From assembly GCF_020171365.1 (NCBI RefSeq), contig NZ_JAIUZO010000002.1, positions 2,388,001 through 2,452,000 of the forward strand: a stretch of 64,000 nucleotides of DNA, in the 5' to 3' direction. Position numbers and translations under genes: made by a program. Numbering within the stretch: the first letter of the stretch is position 1; the number at the start of each line of letters is the position of its first letter. Of this stretch, positions 1-9,144 are shown one piece after another. The notes under the pieces were generated by a model. It saw nothing but the letters and a program-made list of their open reading frames with translations, was not told where the DNA came from and made no database searches. Source of the DNA: Qipengyuania gaetbuli. GTDB taxonomy: Bacteria; Pseudomonadota; Alphaproteobacteria; Sphingomonadales; Sphingomonadaceae.

Positions 1-740
1 ACTCGATTGCCACCTTGCGCGTGCTGGAAAAGGAATTCGGCGTCGTGCTGGCCGACAAGGCCGCCTGCGTCGCGGGCCATTCGCTCGGCGAATACAGCGC
101 GCTGTGCGCGGCGGGCGCTTTCTGCCTTGCCGAGTCCGCCAAGCTGCTGCGCCTGCGCGGTATCGCCATGCAGGACGCGGTTCCGATCGGCGTGGGCGCG
201 ATGGCCGCGCTGCTGGGGGCCGATATCGAAAAGGCAACCGCGCTCGCCGCTGCCGCTGCCGAAGGGCAGGTGTGCGAAGTCGCCAACGACAACGATCCCA
301 CGCAGGTCGTCATTTCCGGCCATGCCGAAGCGATCGACCGCGCCATCGAACTGGCCAAGGATCACGGGATCAAGCGCGGCATCAAGCTGCCCGTATCCGC
401 ACCCTTCCATTGTTCGCTGATGGAGCCGGCCGCCCGCCGGATGGAAGCCGCGCTGGCGGAAACCGCGCCCTCGGCCTTCACCGTCCCGATCTTCGCCAAT
501 GTGACCGCTTCGCGCGTCACCGATCCTGCCGAGGAACAGCACCTGCTGGTCGAGCAGGTCACCGGCCGCGTGCGCTGGCGCGAAAGCGTCATCGCCATGC
601 GCGAGGGAGGTATCGAACGCTTCGTCGAACTGGGCGGCAAGGTGCTCGGCCCGATGGTCGGGCGCATCGACAAGGAGGCGACCACCATCAGCCTCGTCAC
701 CATGGAAGACCTCGAGAATTTCGCCAAGGAGAACGCATGA
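1..740 (+). CDS. fabD: malonyl-CoA:ACP transacylase FabD (5' end outside window)
   Basis: Transfers malonyl groups from CoA to acyl carrier protein, the entry step of type II fatty acid synthesis in the cytoplasm. The reading frame is already open at base 3 and runs to a TGA at 738-740, so the N-terminus lies upstream of the window. The nucleophile elbow GHSLGEY is present early in the visible part, and the C-terminal region keeps the VSAPFHC segment that carries the catalytic histidine. About 245 of the usual 310 residues are visible. The stop overlaps the fabG start by four bases (ATGA), so the two genes are probably translationally coupled. Confidence 0.95.
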   Translation, partial: SIATLRVLEKEFGVVLADKAACVAGHSLGEYSALCAAGAFCLAESAKLLRLRGIAMQDAVPIGVGAMAALLGADIEKATALAAAAAEGQVCEVANDNDPTQVVISGHAEAIDRAIELAKDHGIKRGIKLPVSAPFHCSLMEPAARRMEAALAETAPSAFTVPIFANVTASRVTDPAEEQHLLVEQVTGRVRWRESVIAMREGGIERFVELGGKVLGPMVGRIDKEATTISLVTMEDLENFAKENA

Positions 741-1492
741 TGTTCAGCCTCGAAGGAAAGACCGCCCTCGTTACCGGCGCCAGCGGCGGCATCGGTTCCT
801 CGATCGCCCGCGCTCTTGCTCGCCAGGGCGCCCGCCTCGCGCTGTCGGGCTCCAACGCGGCCAAGTTGCGCGCCTTCCGCGAGGAGCTGAACGACGAATT
901 CGGGCACGACCATGTCGAGATCACCTGCAATTTGTCCGACACGAAGCAGGTCGAAGAACTGATCCCGGCGACCGTCGACACGCTCGGCCGGATGGACATC
1001 CTCGTCAATAATGCCGGCATTACGCGCGACAACCTCGCCATGCGCATGAAGGACGAGGAATGGGACGAGGTGATCCGCATCAACCTCGAGGCGAGCTTCC
1101 GCCTGATGCGCGCCAGCGCGCGTCCGATGATGAAGGCCAAGGGCGGTCGCATCATCTCGATCACCAGCGTGGTCGGCCACACCGGCAATCCGGGCCAGAT
1201 GAACTATACTGCGGCCAAGGGCGGCCTCACTGCCATGTCGAAGAGCCTCGCGCAGGAACTCGCCAGCCGCAACATCACGGTGAACTGCGTCGCACCGGGC
1301 TTCATTCGCACGGCGATGACCGATGCGCTGACCGACGACCAGAAGGGCGCGATCAATTCGCGCATTCCCATGGGCCGCATGGGCGAGGGTGACGAGATCG
1401 GCGCTGCCGTGGCCTATCTCGCCAGCGACGAGGCGGCCTATGTCACCGGCCAGACCATCCATGTGAACGGCGGCATGGCGATGATGGGATAA
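737..1492 (+). CDS. fabG: 3-oxoacyl-ACP reductase FabG
   Basis: NADPH-dependent reductase of the fatty acid elongation cycle, a 251-residue short-chain dehydrogenase. Visible motifs are the TGASGGIG cofactor loop near the N-terminus, NNAG, and a YTAAK catalytic Tyr/Lys with an upstream serine in the SITSVVG segment; the family C-terminal GGMAMMG tail is intact. The start overlaps the fabD stop. A second ATG follows immediately at 740, so the exact first methionine is ambiguous by one codon. acpP, the usual next gene in fab clusters, is not downstream; dnaN is. Confidence 0.96.
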   Translation: MMFSLEGKTALVTGASGGIGSSIARALARQGARLALSGSNAAKLRAFREELNDEFGHDHVEITCNLSDTKQVEELIPATVDTLGRMDILVNNAGITRDNLAMRMKDEEWDEVIRINLEASFRLMRASARPMMKAKGGRIISITSVVGHTGNPGQMNYTAAKGGLTAMSKSLAQELASRNITVNCVAPGFIRTAMTDALTDDQKGAINSRIPMGRMGEGDEIGAAVAYLASDEAAYVTGQTIHVNGGMAMMG

Positions 1493-1648
1493 ACCCCTTT
1501 TATCCCCAAGGAATCGGTCATGTAGCGGGCTGGCAGGGCGCTCAAGCCTTGCCCCCGCATACCGCCCCGCTAGGGTGGATATCCGTATTCCGGCGCTCAG
1601 GGGCGATTCCGGCCCTTCGCGCGCCCAACAGGGACGAAAGAAGGACCC

Positions 1649-2773
1649 ATGAAGGCCACTATCGAACGCGCAACGCTGCTGCGCTGTCTCTCCCACGTGC
1701 AGTCGGTCGTCGAACGCCGCAACACCATCCCGATCCTGTCGAACGTGCTCATCGAAGCCGAAGGCAACGGGCTGAAGGTCATGGCGACCGACCTCGATTT
1801 GCAGGTGGTGGAGCACATGGATGCCGCCAGCGTGGAATCGTCCGGCGCGATCACCGTTTCGGCCCACCTGCTGTTCGACATCGCGCGCAAGCTGCCCGAA
1901 GGTAGCCAGGTCAGCCTCGAAACCGCGGAAAATCGCATGGCGATCAAGGCCGGGCGCAGCCGCTTCTCGCTGCCGACGCTGCCGCGCGACGATTTCCCGG
2001 TGATCGTGGAAGGCGACTTGCCGACCAGCTTCGAACTGCCGGCCAAGACGCTTGCCGAAATGATCGACCGCACGCGGTTCGCCATCTCGACCGAGGAAAC
2101 GCGCTACTATCTCAACGGCATCTTCCTGCACGTGTCGGACGAAGACCAGCCGGTGCTCAAGGCTGCGGCGACCGACGGCCACCGCCTTGCCCGTTTCACC
2201 CTGCCGCGCCCGGCAGGCGCGGAAGGCATGCCCGACGTCATCGTGCCCCGCAAAGCCGTGGCCGAACTGCGCAAGCTGCTGGAAGAGAAGATGGACGGCA
2301 ACGTCCAGATCGACCTGTCGGCGAGCAAGATCCGCTTCACGCTTGGCGGTGAAGGCGGTGTAGTCCTGACCAGCAAGCTGATCGACGGCACTTTCCCGGA
2401 CTATTCGCGCGTCATTCCGACCGGCAACGACAAGCTGCTGAAGCTCGATCCGCGCACCTTCCACGAAGGCGTCGACCGCGTGGCGACCATCGCTACGGAA
2501 AAGACCCGCGCGGTGAAGATGGGTCTCGAAAAGGACAAGGTCGTGCTGACCGTGACCTCGCCCGACAACGGCACCGCGACCGAGGAACTGCCCGCCGAAT
2601 ATGGCGCGGACGGGTTCGAAATCGGCTTCAATGCCAGCTATCTCAAGGACATTCTCGGCCAGATCGACAGCGACTCGGTGGAAATCCACCTGGCCGACGC
2701 AGGCGCGCCGACGCTGATCCGCAAGGACGACAACAGCCCCGCGCTCTACGTCCTGATGCCGATGCGGGTTTAA
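1649..2773 (+). CDS. dnaN: DNA polymerase III sliding clamp (beta subunit)
   Basis: Ring-shaped processivity clamp that tethers DNA polymerase III to DNA. The product is 374 residues, the usual length, with three repeated clamp domains. It begins with the family-typical MKATIERATLL and RRNTIPILSNV segments and ends with LYVLMPMRV, the conserved C-terminal edge that forms part of the partner-binding pocket. A GAAGGA ribosome-binding site precedes the ATG. It is separated from fabG by about 155 bases, so it may have its own promoter. It is not next to dnaA or recF, which is common in alphaproteobacteria. Confidence 0.97.
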   Translation: MKATIERATLLRCLSHVQSVVERRNTIPILSNVLIEAEGNGLKVMATDLDLQVVEHMDAASVESSGAITVSAHLLFDIARKLPEGSQVSLETAENRMAIKAGRSRFSLPTLPRDDFPVIVEGDLPTSFELPAKTLAEMIDRTRFAISTEETRYYLNGIFLHVSDEDQPVLKAAATDGHRLARFTLPRPAGAEGMPDVIVPRKAVAELRKLLEEKMDGNVQIDLSASKIRFTLGGEGGVVLTSKLIDGTFPDYSRVIPTGNDKLLKLDPRTFHEGVDRVATIATEKTRAVKMGLEKDKVVLTVTSPDNGTATEELPAEYGADGFEIGFNASYLKDILGQIDSDSVEIHLADAGAPTLIRKDDNSPALYVLMPMRV

Positions 2774-2801
2774 TCCTCGCAAAGGCCAATTCCTGCCGCT
2801 A

Positions 2802-2830
2802 GCGTCTCTCCCCGCAAGAAGGAGAGACGC
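2802..2830 (+). promoter_or_regulatory. perfect hairpin covering a ribosome-binding site
   Basis: Bases 2802-2811 pair perfectly with 2821-2830 (10 bp, GC-rich) around a nine-base loop. The 3' arm contains the GGAG Shine-Dalgarno of the gene starting at 2832. There is no T-run after the stem, so it does not look like a standard terminator of dnaN; a role in controlling translation of the DUF2855 gene is inference. Confidence 0.5.
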
Positions 2831-2831
2831 C

Positions 2832-3911
2832 ATGCAGCAGGTTCACGTCGACAAGTCTAAACTGGCCAGTGCCGAACTGGTCGATATGGACGCGGGCGCG
2901 CTGGCCGATGGCGGCGTGCGTCTGGCGGTCGAGAGCTTTTCGGTCACGGCTAACAACGTGACCTATGCCGTGGTCGGCGACGGCTTCGGCTACTGGAATT
3001 TCTTCCCCGCACCCGAAGGCAAGGGCATCGTGCCCATGTGGGGCCATGCGCGCGTCGTCGAAAGCAACAGCCCAGATTTCGCGGTGGGTGAGCGGGTTTA
3101 CGGCTACCTTCCCATGGCGAGCCACCTCGACGTGATCCCGGGCAAGGTAAGCGCGTCGGGCTTCGTCGACATGGCGCCGCACCGCCAGCCGATGAGCCCG
3201 ATCTACAACCAGTATTCGCGCCTCGCTGCCGATCCCGAACACGATCCGGCGCGCGAAGGTGAGCGGATGATCTTCGGGCCGCTGTTCAAGACCGGTTTCC
3301 TGATCGAGTATTTCATGCGCTCGCAGGACTGGTTCGGGGCAGGGCAGGTCGTGCTGACCAGCGCTTCGTCCAAGACCGCCATGGGGCTGGCCAGCGTTGC
3401 CAAGCGCCGCTCGCCATCCGTCCGTCGTATCGGCCTGACTTCAGCCGGCAATGTCGATTTCGTGAAGGCCAGCGGTCTCTATGACGAGGTGCTGTCCTAT
3501 GACGAGGTTTCCAGCATCCTGCCGGAGCCCAGCGTTACCGTCGATTTCGCAGGCAATGCCGGACTGCTCGGCCAGCTGCATCACCATTTCGGCGACGCGC
3601 TGAAATACTCCTGCCTCGTCGGCGCGACCCATATCGAAGAGCGCGGCGGCGGCCTTGGCGGCGGTACGAGCCTTCCCGGACCGACGCCCACGCTGTTCTT
3701 TGCGCCTGACCATGCCGTCGCCCTGTTCAAGGAACACGGCCCCGAAAAAGCTGGCGCTATGGTCGCCGAAAGCTGGCACGGCTTCCTTGAGGACGCCGGC
3801 GGCTCGATCGAGATCGAGCGTCACCAGGGCCTCGGCGCGGCGCGCGACGTCTTCGTCGAGATGCTTGGCGGCAAGGTCGATCCCGCCAAGGGAATCGTGA
3901 TCGAACCCTAG
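2832..3911 (+). CDS. DUF2855 family protein
   Basis: A 359-residue protein of the DUF2855 family, which has no assigned reaction. The overall layout resembles a medium-chain reductase: an N-terminal barrel-like half containing a WGHARVVES segment and a C-terminal half with a nucleotide-fold-like stretch (VVLTSASSKTAMGLA). No zinc-binding residues typical of alcohol dehydrogenases are obvious. GGAG precedes the ATG but is buried in a hairpin. The gene ends on a CTAG shared with the stop of the convergent MDR gene. Function is unknown; an oxidoreductase role is inference. Confidence 0.85.
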   Translation: MQQVHVDKSKLASAELVDMDAGALADGGVRLAVESFSVTANNVTYAVVGDGFGYWNFFPAPEGKGIVPMWGHARVVESNSPDFAVGERVYGYLPMASHLDVIPGKVSASGFVDMAPHRQPMSPIYNQYSRLAADPEHDPAREGERMIFGPLFKTGFLIEYFMRSQDWFGAGQVVLTSASSKTAMGLASVAKRRSPSVRRIGLTSAGNVDFVKASGLYDEVLSYDEVSSILPEPSVTVDFAGNAGLLGQLHHHFGDALKYSCLVGATHIEERGGGLGGGTSLPGPTPTLFFAPDHAVALFKEHGPEKAGAMVAESWHGFLEDAGGSIEIERHQGLGAARDVFVEMLGGKVDPAKGIVIEP

Positions 3912-4918
3912 ATTTCGATGGCAATCTTGCCGAAGTGACCGCCGCTTTCCTGGTGGCGGAACGCATCGGCGAGCCGTTCCAGCGGGAATGTGTCGCTGAT
4001 GACCGGCCTGATGCCGTTCGCCTCGATGGCGGCGATCATGTCCTGCTGCATCTTGCGGCTGCCCACCGTCAGGCCCTGGACCTTGAGGTTCTTTGAGAAG
4101 AGCAGGGCGGTCTGCACCGGCCCGGCAAAGCCAGCGAGAACACCGATCAGCGCCACATGGCCGCCTACGCGGGTCGCCAGCATCGATTGGTCGAGCGTGC
4201 CGGCGCCGCCGATTTCCACTACACAGTCGACGCCGCGGCCACGGGTGATGGCCAGCGCCTGTGCGCCCCAGGCTTCGGTTTCGCGGTAATTGATGAGGTG
4301 GTCGGCACCCATCGCCTTCACACGCTCCAGCTTCTCGCCGGATGAGCTGGTGGCGATGACCGTTGCGCCTGCCGCCTTGGCGAACTGCAGGGCGAAGATC
4401 GACACGCCGCCGGTCCCCTGGACCAGCACGGTGTCGCCAGGCTTGAGCGAATAGTCCACGAACAGCGCGCGCCATGCGGTCAGCGCCGCGCAGGTCAGCG
4501 TCGCTGCCTCGGCATGGCTGTAGCCGGCGGGAGCGCGGGTGAACCAGTGGGTGGGCGCGGTCACCTTCTCGCAGGCATAGCCGTCGATCCCGTCGCCCGG
4601 CACGCGGGTGAAAGCGGTCTGCGGCGGATCCCCGTCTATCCAGTCGGGGAAGAAAGTGCTGACCACGTGGTCGCCGACTGCAAACTCGGTAACGCCTTCG
4701 CCGACCGCGCTGACCGTGCCTGCGCCGTCCGACATGGGAATGCGGCCCTGCTGCGTCGGGATCATGCCCTTTACGACGGCATAGTCGTGGTAGTTGAGCG
4801 AACTGGCCTTCAGGTCAACCGTGATCTCTCCGGGCCCCGGCGCGGCGGGGGCGTCGATATCGACGAATTCGAGGGCTTCGAGGGTGGAGGGCGATGCGCC
4901 GGTGCGGATCGCCTTCAT
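3908..4918 (-). CDS. zinc-independent MDR oxidoreductase (quinone oxidoreductase/ADH-like)
   Basis: A 336-residue medium-chain dehydrogenase/reductase. The cofactor region reads VLVQGTGGVSIFALQFAK, the usual MDR dinucleotide loop, followed by GADHLINY. The catalytic-zinc motif GHE is replaced by SDGAG, and the structural-zinc cysteine cluster is absent, so a zinc-free quinone oxidoreductase-like enzyme is expected. The start chosen is the ATG that overlaps the stop of the upstream amidohydrolase gene by four bases; a longer reading would run into that gene. It is last in a run with PHA and amidohydrolase genes. The substrate is unknown. Confidence 0.88.
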   Translation of the reverse strand: MKAIRTGASPSTLEALEFVDIDAPAAPGPGEITVDLKASSLNYHDYAVVKGMIPTQQGRIPMSDGAGTVSAVGEGVTEFAVGDHVVSTFFPDWIDGDPPQTAFTRVPGDGIDGYACEKVTAPTHWFTRAPAGYSHAEAATLTCAALTAWRALFVDYSLKPGDTVLVQGTGGVSIFALQFAKAAGATVIATSSSGEKLERVKAMGADHLINYRETEAWGAQALAITRGRGVDCVVEIGGAGTLDQSMLATRVGGHVALIGVLAGFAGPVQTALLFSKNLKVQGLTVGSRKMQQDMIAAIEANGIRPVISDTFPLERLADAFRHQESGGHFGKIAIEI

Positions 4919-6666
4919 TCTGCCGCCTCCGCCAGTTCGGCGCGTTGCGGACCGCGGATCAGCCCGCCCGGCGCTTCGCCGGTCCATTTGCCTTCACGAA
5001 AGGTCACGACGCCGTTCTTGATCGTGGCGACATAGCCTTCGGCTTTCTGGAGCAGGCGCTTGCCGCCCGCAGGCAGGTCGAAGGCAAGCCACGGCTTGCC
5101 CAGCTTCAGCCGGTCCATGTCGATGATGTTGATGTCGGCGAGATAGCCGGGGGCAAGGACGCCGCGATCCTCGAGGCCATAGAGCCTTGCGGTATCGGCG
5201 CACTGGCGCTTGATCGCGTTTTCCAGCCCGATCGTACCGCGCGAACGGTCGCGAACCCAGTGCTGCAGCATGAAGGTGGGCGAGGCGGCATCGCAGATCG
5301 TCCCGCAATGCGCGCCGCCGTCCGACAGCGAATTGACCGTGTCGTCGGCGTGCTGGAGATCGTGGAGGAAGTCGAGATTGCCGTCCGCGTAATTGAGGAT
5401 GGGCAGATAGATGAAGCCCTTGCAATCGTCGCGGCAGAGCAGGTCATAGGCGTATTCATCGCCCGAAACGCCTGCCTTGGCAGCGCGGGCCATGATGCTT
5501 TCCTCGGCAGTCGGCTCGTAATTGAAGTCCGGGTCCATCTCGAACTGCATGTTCCAGCCGCCGCACACGACCATGATCAGGCCGATGATGTCCTGGTTGA
5601 CCTCGGAAAAGTCGTGCTGCTCTGAAAGGAGCCTGGCCTTGAATTCCGGGTCGAGCAGCTTCGCCTTCTGCTCCTCCCACGGAAGCTCGGCGATTTCCTG
5701 CCAGCTTGGCTTGAGGCGGAAGGGGTGGACGGTGCCCTGCCACGCCATGACGATGCCGTTTCCGCGCAGCGCGATCTGGGCGACGATGTTCGCGCCATTG
5801 TCGTTCTCCGCGCGCATGGAAGCGATCTGCTCGTCGAGCGGCATTTCCTTGGCGATGGACTGGAGCGCGGCGAAAGTGACGGGAAGGCCGGTTTCGCGGC
5901 TCAGCTTGCCCATCCAGCCGAACTCGTCCCATTCGCGCATCATGTCGCTGGCCATTTCGAACACGCCGTGACCCGCGCGGCCCATGGCGCGGCCGATCTC
6001 GACCAGTTCTTCCGCAGTGGCCGTGGTGCCGGGCACGACCTCCCCGTCGACATCGCGGTGAAGCACGGTGCGCGAGGTCGAGAAACCGAGCGCGCCGGCG
6101 CGCACGCCTTCTTCGACGATGGCCGACATCTTCGCGATGTCATCCTCGGTCGGAATGGCGCCCGGACGCTCCCTGTCGCCCAGTACGTAGGCGCGGACCG
6201 AGCCGTGCGGGACATGGGTGCCCACGTCGACCGTGCGCGGCAGTTTTTCGAGCGCATCGAGGTATTCGGGGAAGGTCTCCCAGTCCCAGCTCATGCCTTC
6301 GGCCAGCGCGGTGCCGGGGATATCCTCGACCCCTTCCATCAGGCCAATCAGCCATTCGTGCTTGTCGGGCTTGGCCGGAGCGAAGCCGACGCCGCAATTG
6401 CCCATGACGACCGTGGTGACGCCATGCCAGCTGGACGGAGCCATCTCCTGGTCCCAGGTTGCCTGGCCGTCGTAATGCGTGTGGATGTCCACGAAGCCCG
6501 GCGTCACCAGCAGGCCTGCCGCATCGATCTCTTCCGCCGCGTCGCCGGAGACTGTGCCGACCTGGGCAATCAGGCCGTCCTTGATGGCAATGTCGCCGGT
6601 GAAACGCGCTGCGCCGGTCCCGTCGACGATGGTGCCGCCGCGGATGATCGTATCGAATGTGGGCAT
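4915..6666 (-). CDS. N-acyl-D-amino-acid deacylase family amidohydrolase
   Basis: A 583-residue metal-dependent hydrolase of the amidohydrolase superfamily, closest in layout to N-acyl-D-amino-acid deacylases. It opens with [12 protein letters not shown], has the metal-binding HTHYDGQ (HxH) motif near residue 65, GNCGVGFAP shortly after, and SDGGAHCG late in the protein, the usual place of the catalytic aspartate. The start is the ATG preceded by GAGAGGAT; an in-frame earlier codon would add 14 non-homologous residues. It is translationally coupled to the downstream oxidoreductase gene and follows an MFS transporter that might import its substrate. The substrate itself cannot be read from sequence. 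Confidence 0.88.
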   Translation of the reverse strand: MPTFDTIIRGGTIVDGTGAARFTGDIAIKDGLIAQVGTVSGDAAEEIDAAGLLVTPGFVDIHTHYDGQATWDQEMAPSSWHGVTTVVMGNCGVGFAPAKPDKHEWLIGLMEGVEDIPGTALAEGMSWDWETFPEYLDALEKLPRTVDVGTHVPHGSVRAYVLGDRERPGAIPTEDDIAKMSAIVEEGVRAGALGFSTSRTVLHRDVDGEVVPGTTATAEELVEIGRAMGRAGHGVFEMASDMMREWDEFGWMGKLSRETGLPVTFAALQSIAKEMPLDEQIASMRAENDNGANIVAQIALRGNGIVMAWQGTVHPFRLKPSWQEIAELPWEEQKAKLLDPEFKARLLSEQHDFSEVNQDIIGLIMVVCGGWNMQFEMDPDFNYEPTAEESIMARAAKAGVSGDEYAYDLLCRDDCKGFIYLPILNYADGNLDFLHDLQHADDTVNSLSDGGAHCGTICDAASPTFMLQHWVRDRSRGTIGLENAIKRQCADTARLYGLEDRGVLAPGYLADINIIDMDRLKLGKPWLAFDLPAGGKRLLQKAEGYVATIKNGVVTFREGKWTGEAPGGLIRGPQRAELAEAAE

Positions 6667-6727
6667 GTGGTGATCCTCTCTCTCGGAAGAGAAGGTTCCA
6701 CATTGCAACCGATATGTCTAGCGCGCT

Positions 6728-8221
6728 TTAGGGAGTCCGCTCGGGCATCCGCACCGCGAGCAGAATGCCGAGCCCGACGACGAACAGCAGCGAGATGGCG
6801 GCCATGCCGATGCGCTGGTCGCCCGACCACAGGGTGAACTGTTCTACCAGCAGCGGACCCATCCAGACTGTGATGGTGCCGGCGATGGCATAGAGCCCGA
6901 AGAACTCGCCGCTGCGCCCGGCCGGAGCAAGGGTGACGAGCATGGTCCGGCTGGACGAGATGCTGGCAGTGGCGGTCACGGCAATGACGCTGATCGAGCA
7001 GAGATAAACGAGGTCGGAAAGCGTCGGGAAGACGACACCATCCCAGACCGTGAAGTTCGCGACCGTGCCGAACAGCAGGCTGTCCCGCGTGATGCTGAGC
7101 TGGAACAGGCCGACCACGATCATCGCGAAGATTTCGAGTGCGAGCGCGCGTTTGACGCCCACTTTCTCTTCCAGCCAGCCGCCGAAAATGCCGCCTGCGA
7201 AGGCCCAGGCGCTGGCGAAGATCGCGTAGCAGAGCATCTCGAGGAAGTTCCATTCGAGGAACAGCGCGACATAGACCGCACCCAGCGCCAGCAGGGCGGC
7301 CATGGCGTCGGCATAGAACATCCGCGCGACGAGGAATTTCAGCAGCTCGCGGTACGTCGCCGCCTCGCGCACCGTGCGCCATACGCTGCGCGCCCCGTCA
7401 CGGAACGCGGCTCGCCAGCTTGCGCCGGGTACGCCGGGATCCTTCGCATGGAGGAAGAAGTGGATCGAAAACAGCGCCAGCCACACGGCGCAGATCGGGC
7501 CTGCGAGCCGGGCGTGCTCGAACTTGGTAAGGTCGAGACCGAATTGCGGCTCGGCAAAGGGCCAGCCGACCATGGCGGGCAGGACGAACAGCAGGGCGAT
7601 GGCTGCAAAGATCAGCGTCGCCGCGCCATTGCCGAGGCCCAGGCCAAGGCCGGAAATCATCGCCAGCCTGCGCGGTTCGCCCGACACGCTCAGCATCGCG
7701 TTATGGGTGACTTCCGAATAGGTATAGCTGACATAGGCGATCACCAGCAGCGCCATGATCATGCCGACGGGCAGGCCTTCGCCGCCCGGCATGGCAAACC
7801 ACAGCATTGCCGAACACAGCGTAATCAGGCCGAGGAAAATGGCGAGGATCGGCTTCAACCGCCCGCCGCGATCCAGCGCTGCCCCCAGAAACGGGGCCGT
7901 CAACGCGGCAATCAGGCCTGCCCATTTCGTGACCGATGCGATCGTCGCCTGTCCCTGCGCATTGGCGGCGGCACGGGCCTCTTCAGGCGGAAGGCCATCC
8001 AGCGTACCGCTTGCCAGCAGGTCCGCCCCGATGATGTCGCGCGCGAAATAGGGTGCGAAAATGTAGATGACGATCAGGATGTAATAGGGATTGCGAGCCC
8101 ATTCGAAGCTGGCCCACGCAAGGCCAGTCCGGCCGAGCGCACCGCCTTCGCCGGTCGAGTGGCGGACCGGCTGGCTGGCCAGAGGATTGGCGGCAACTGC
8201 GGGATCGGTGGCTATCGTCAT
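6728..8221 (-). CDS. MFS transporter, UMF1/Atg22-like
   Basis: A 497-residue inner-membrane protein with about twelve hydrophobic segments. It opens with a soluble leader followed by ASFEWARNPYYILIVIYIFAPYFA, which resembles the start of the UMF1 (Atg22-like) family of major facilitator proteins. A loop rich in charged residues sits between the two six-helix halves (about residues 265-290). GGGAGGGG-like purines precede the ATG. It lies between a PHA depolymerase-like gene and a D-amino-acid deacylase-like gene in the same direction, with gaps of 25 and 61 bases, so they probably share a transcript. The transported solute is unknown. Confidence 0.87.
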   Translation of the reverse strand: MTIATDPAVAANPLASQPVRHSTGEGGALGRTGLAWASFEWARNPYYILIVIYIFAPYFARDIIGADLLASGTLDGLPPEEARAAANAQGQATIASVTKWAGLIAALTAPFLGAALDRGGRLKPILAIFLGLITLCSAMLWFAMPGGEGLPVGMIMALLVIAYVSYTYSEVTHNAMLSVSGEPRRLAMISGLGLGLGNGAATLIFAAIALLFVLPAMVGWPFAEPQFGLDLTKFEHARLAGPICAVWLALFSIHFFLHAKDPGVPGASWRAAFRDGARSVWRTVREAATYRELLKFLVARMFYADAMAALLALGAVYVALFLEWNFLEMLCYAIFASAWAFAGGIFGGWLEEKVGVKRALALEIFAMIVVGLFQLSITRDSLLFGTVANFTVWDGVVFPTLSDLVYLCSISVIAVTATASISSSRTMLVTLAPAGRSGEFFGLYAIAGTITVWMGPLLVEQFTLWSGDQRIGMAAISLLFVVGLGILLAVRMPERTP

Positions 8222-8246
8222 TCCCCTCCCGACCCCGTTGCCCCGT

Positions 8247-9128
8247 TCAGGCGGCGCGGCTTAGTTCTTCGGGTGTCTCTGGCGCGTCGAGGAAGTCACG
8301 CAGCGCCTCCACGCTTTCGTCGGCATGGGTCAGCAGGAACAGGTGACCGCCGCCTTTCAGCACCTTGAGCTGTGAATTGCGGATAGCCGAGGTCAGGATC
8401 CTGCCGTTGATCAGCGGGACGATCTGGTCGTCGTCACCCATCATGATGAGCACTTCCTTCGAAAGGAAGGGCAGGGCGGGAAGGCTGGTCCAGCCGAGCA
8501 TGGCGAGCAGCTGGTAGAGATAGCCACGCGGCGAAGGCGGCTTGAGGCGGCCGATATGGCTGTCCTTCTGGTGTGCCGCACCGTCACGGTCCACGCCGCC
8601 GTAAAGCGTGGCGAAGTGTTCGTTCATGAACTCGGGATCGATGTAGCGGCGCGGGTCCGCCATCTTGGACAGAGCCGCCGGATTGCCGGGCACCATCAGC
8701 ATGCCCGGGGTCGTTGCGGCCAGCACGAGCCTGCGGGTGCGCTTGGGATGCTGGAGCGCGAAATGCTGCGCCATCGCGCCGCCCCAGGACACGCCCATCA
8801 CGTCGCACAGCTCTACGCCGAGGTGGTCGAGGACCTGCGAGGCGGTCCAGCACATGGTGAAGGGGTTGTAGGGCATGACCGGGTCCGGGCTTTCGCCGGT
8901 GCCGGGCATGTCGAACATGACGAAGCCGCGCTCGGTCAGCATTTCGGCGAGCGGGGCGACCGCTTCGATATTGGCGCCGATGCCGTTGAAGAACAGGATT
9001 GGCGGGTGGTCCGATTTCTCGTCCAGTCGCCAGTGCGCAACGCGCAACGACCTGCCGCCTGCTTCGATCATCTCGACCGTCGCGGTCAGGCTTCCCTTGT
9101 TCGATGCGCTCACGTGTGTGTCCTGCAA
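8247..9128 (-). CDS. phaZ: alpha/beta hydrolase, probable intracellular PHA depolymerase
   Basis: A 293-residue alpha/beta-fold hydrolase. The oxyanion segment FFNGIGANIE, the nucleophile elbow GVSWGGA, an acidic residue in MMGDDDQIVP and the histidine in KGGGHLFLL form a complete catalytic set. The elbow and overall length match intracellular medium-chain-length polyhydroxyalkanoate depolymerases of the PhaZ type. The gene starts 16 bases after phaC in the same direction, the expected partnership. Without comparison to characterised enzymes another esterase activity cannot be excluded. Confidence 0.8.
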   Translation of the reverse strand: MQDTHVSASNKGSLTATVEMIEAGGRSLRVAHWRLDEKSDHPPILFFNGIGANIEAVAPLAEMLTERGFVMFDMPGTGESPDPVMPYNPFTMCWTASQVLDHLGVELCDVMGVSWGGAMAQHFALQHPKRTRRLVLAATTPGMLMVPGNPAALSKMADPRRYIDPEFMNEHFATLYGGVDRDGAAHQKDSHIGRLKPPSPRGYLYQLLAMLGWTSLPALPFLSKEVLIMMGDDDQIVPLINGRILTSAIRNSQLKVLKGGGHLFLLTHADESVEALRDFLDAPETPEELSRAA

Positions 9129-9144
9129 CCTGCCGACGGAAATG

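Noticed and set aside
362..2833. An 823-residue open frame on the minus strand opposite fabD, fabG and dnaN
   Set aside because: It lies entirely opposite well-conserved genes, has repetitive Arg/His/Ala-rich composition and no domain; such antisense frames are common in high-GC DNA.
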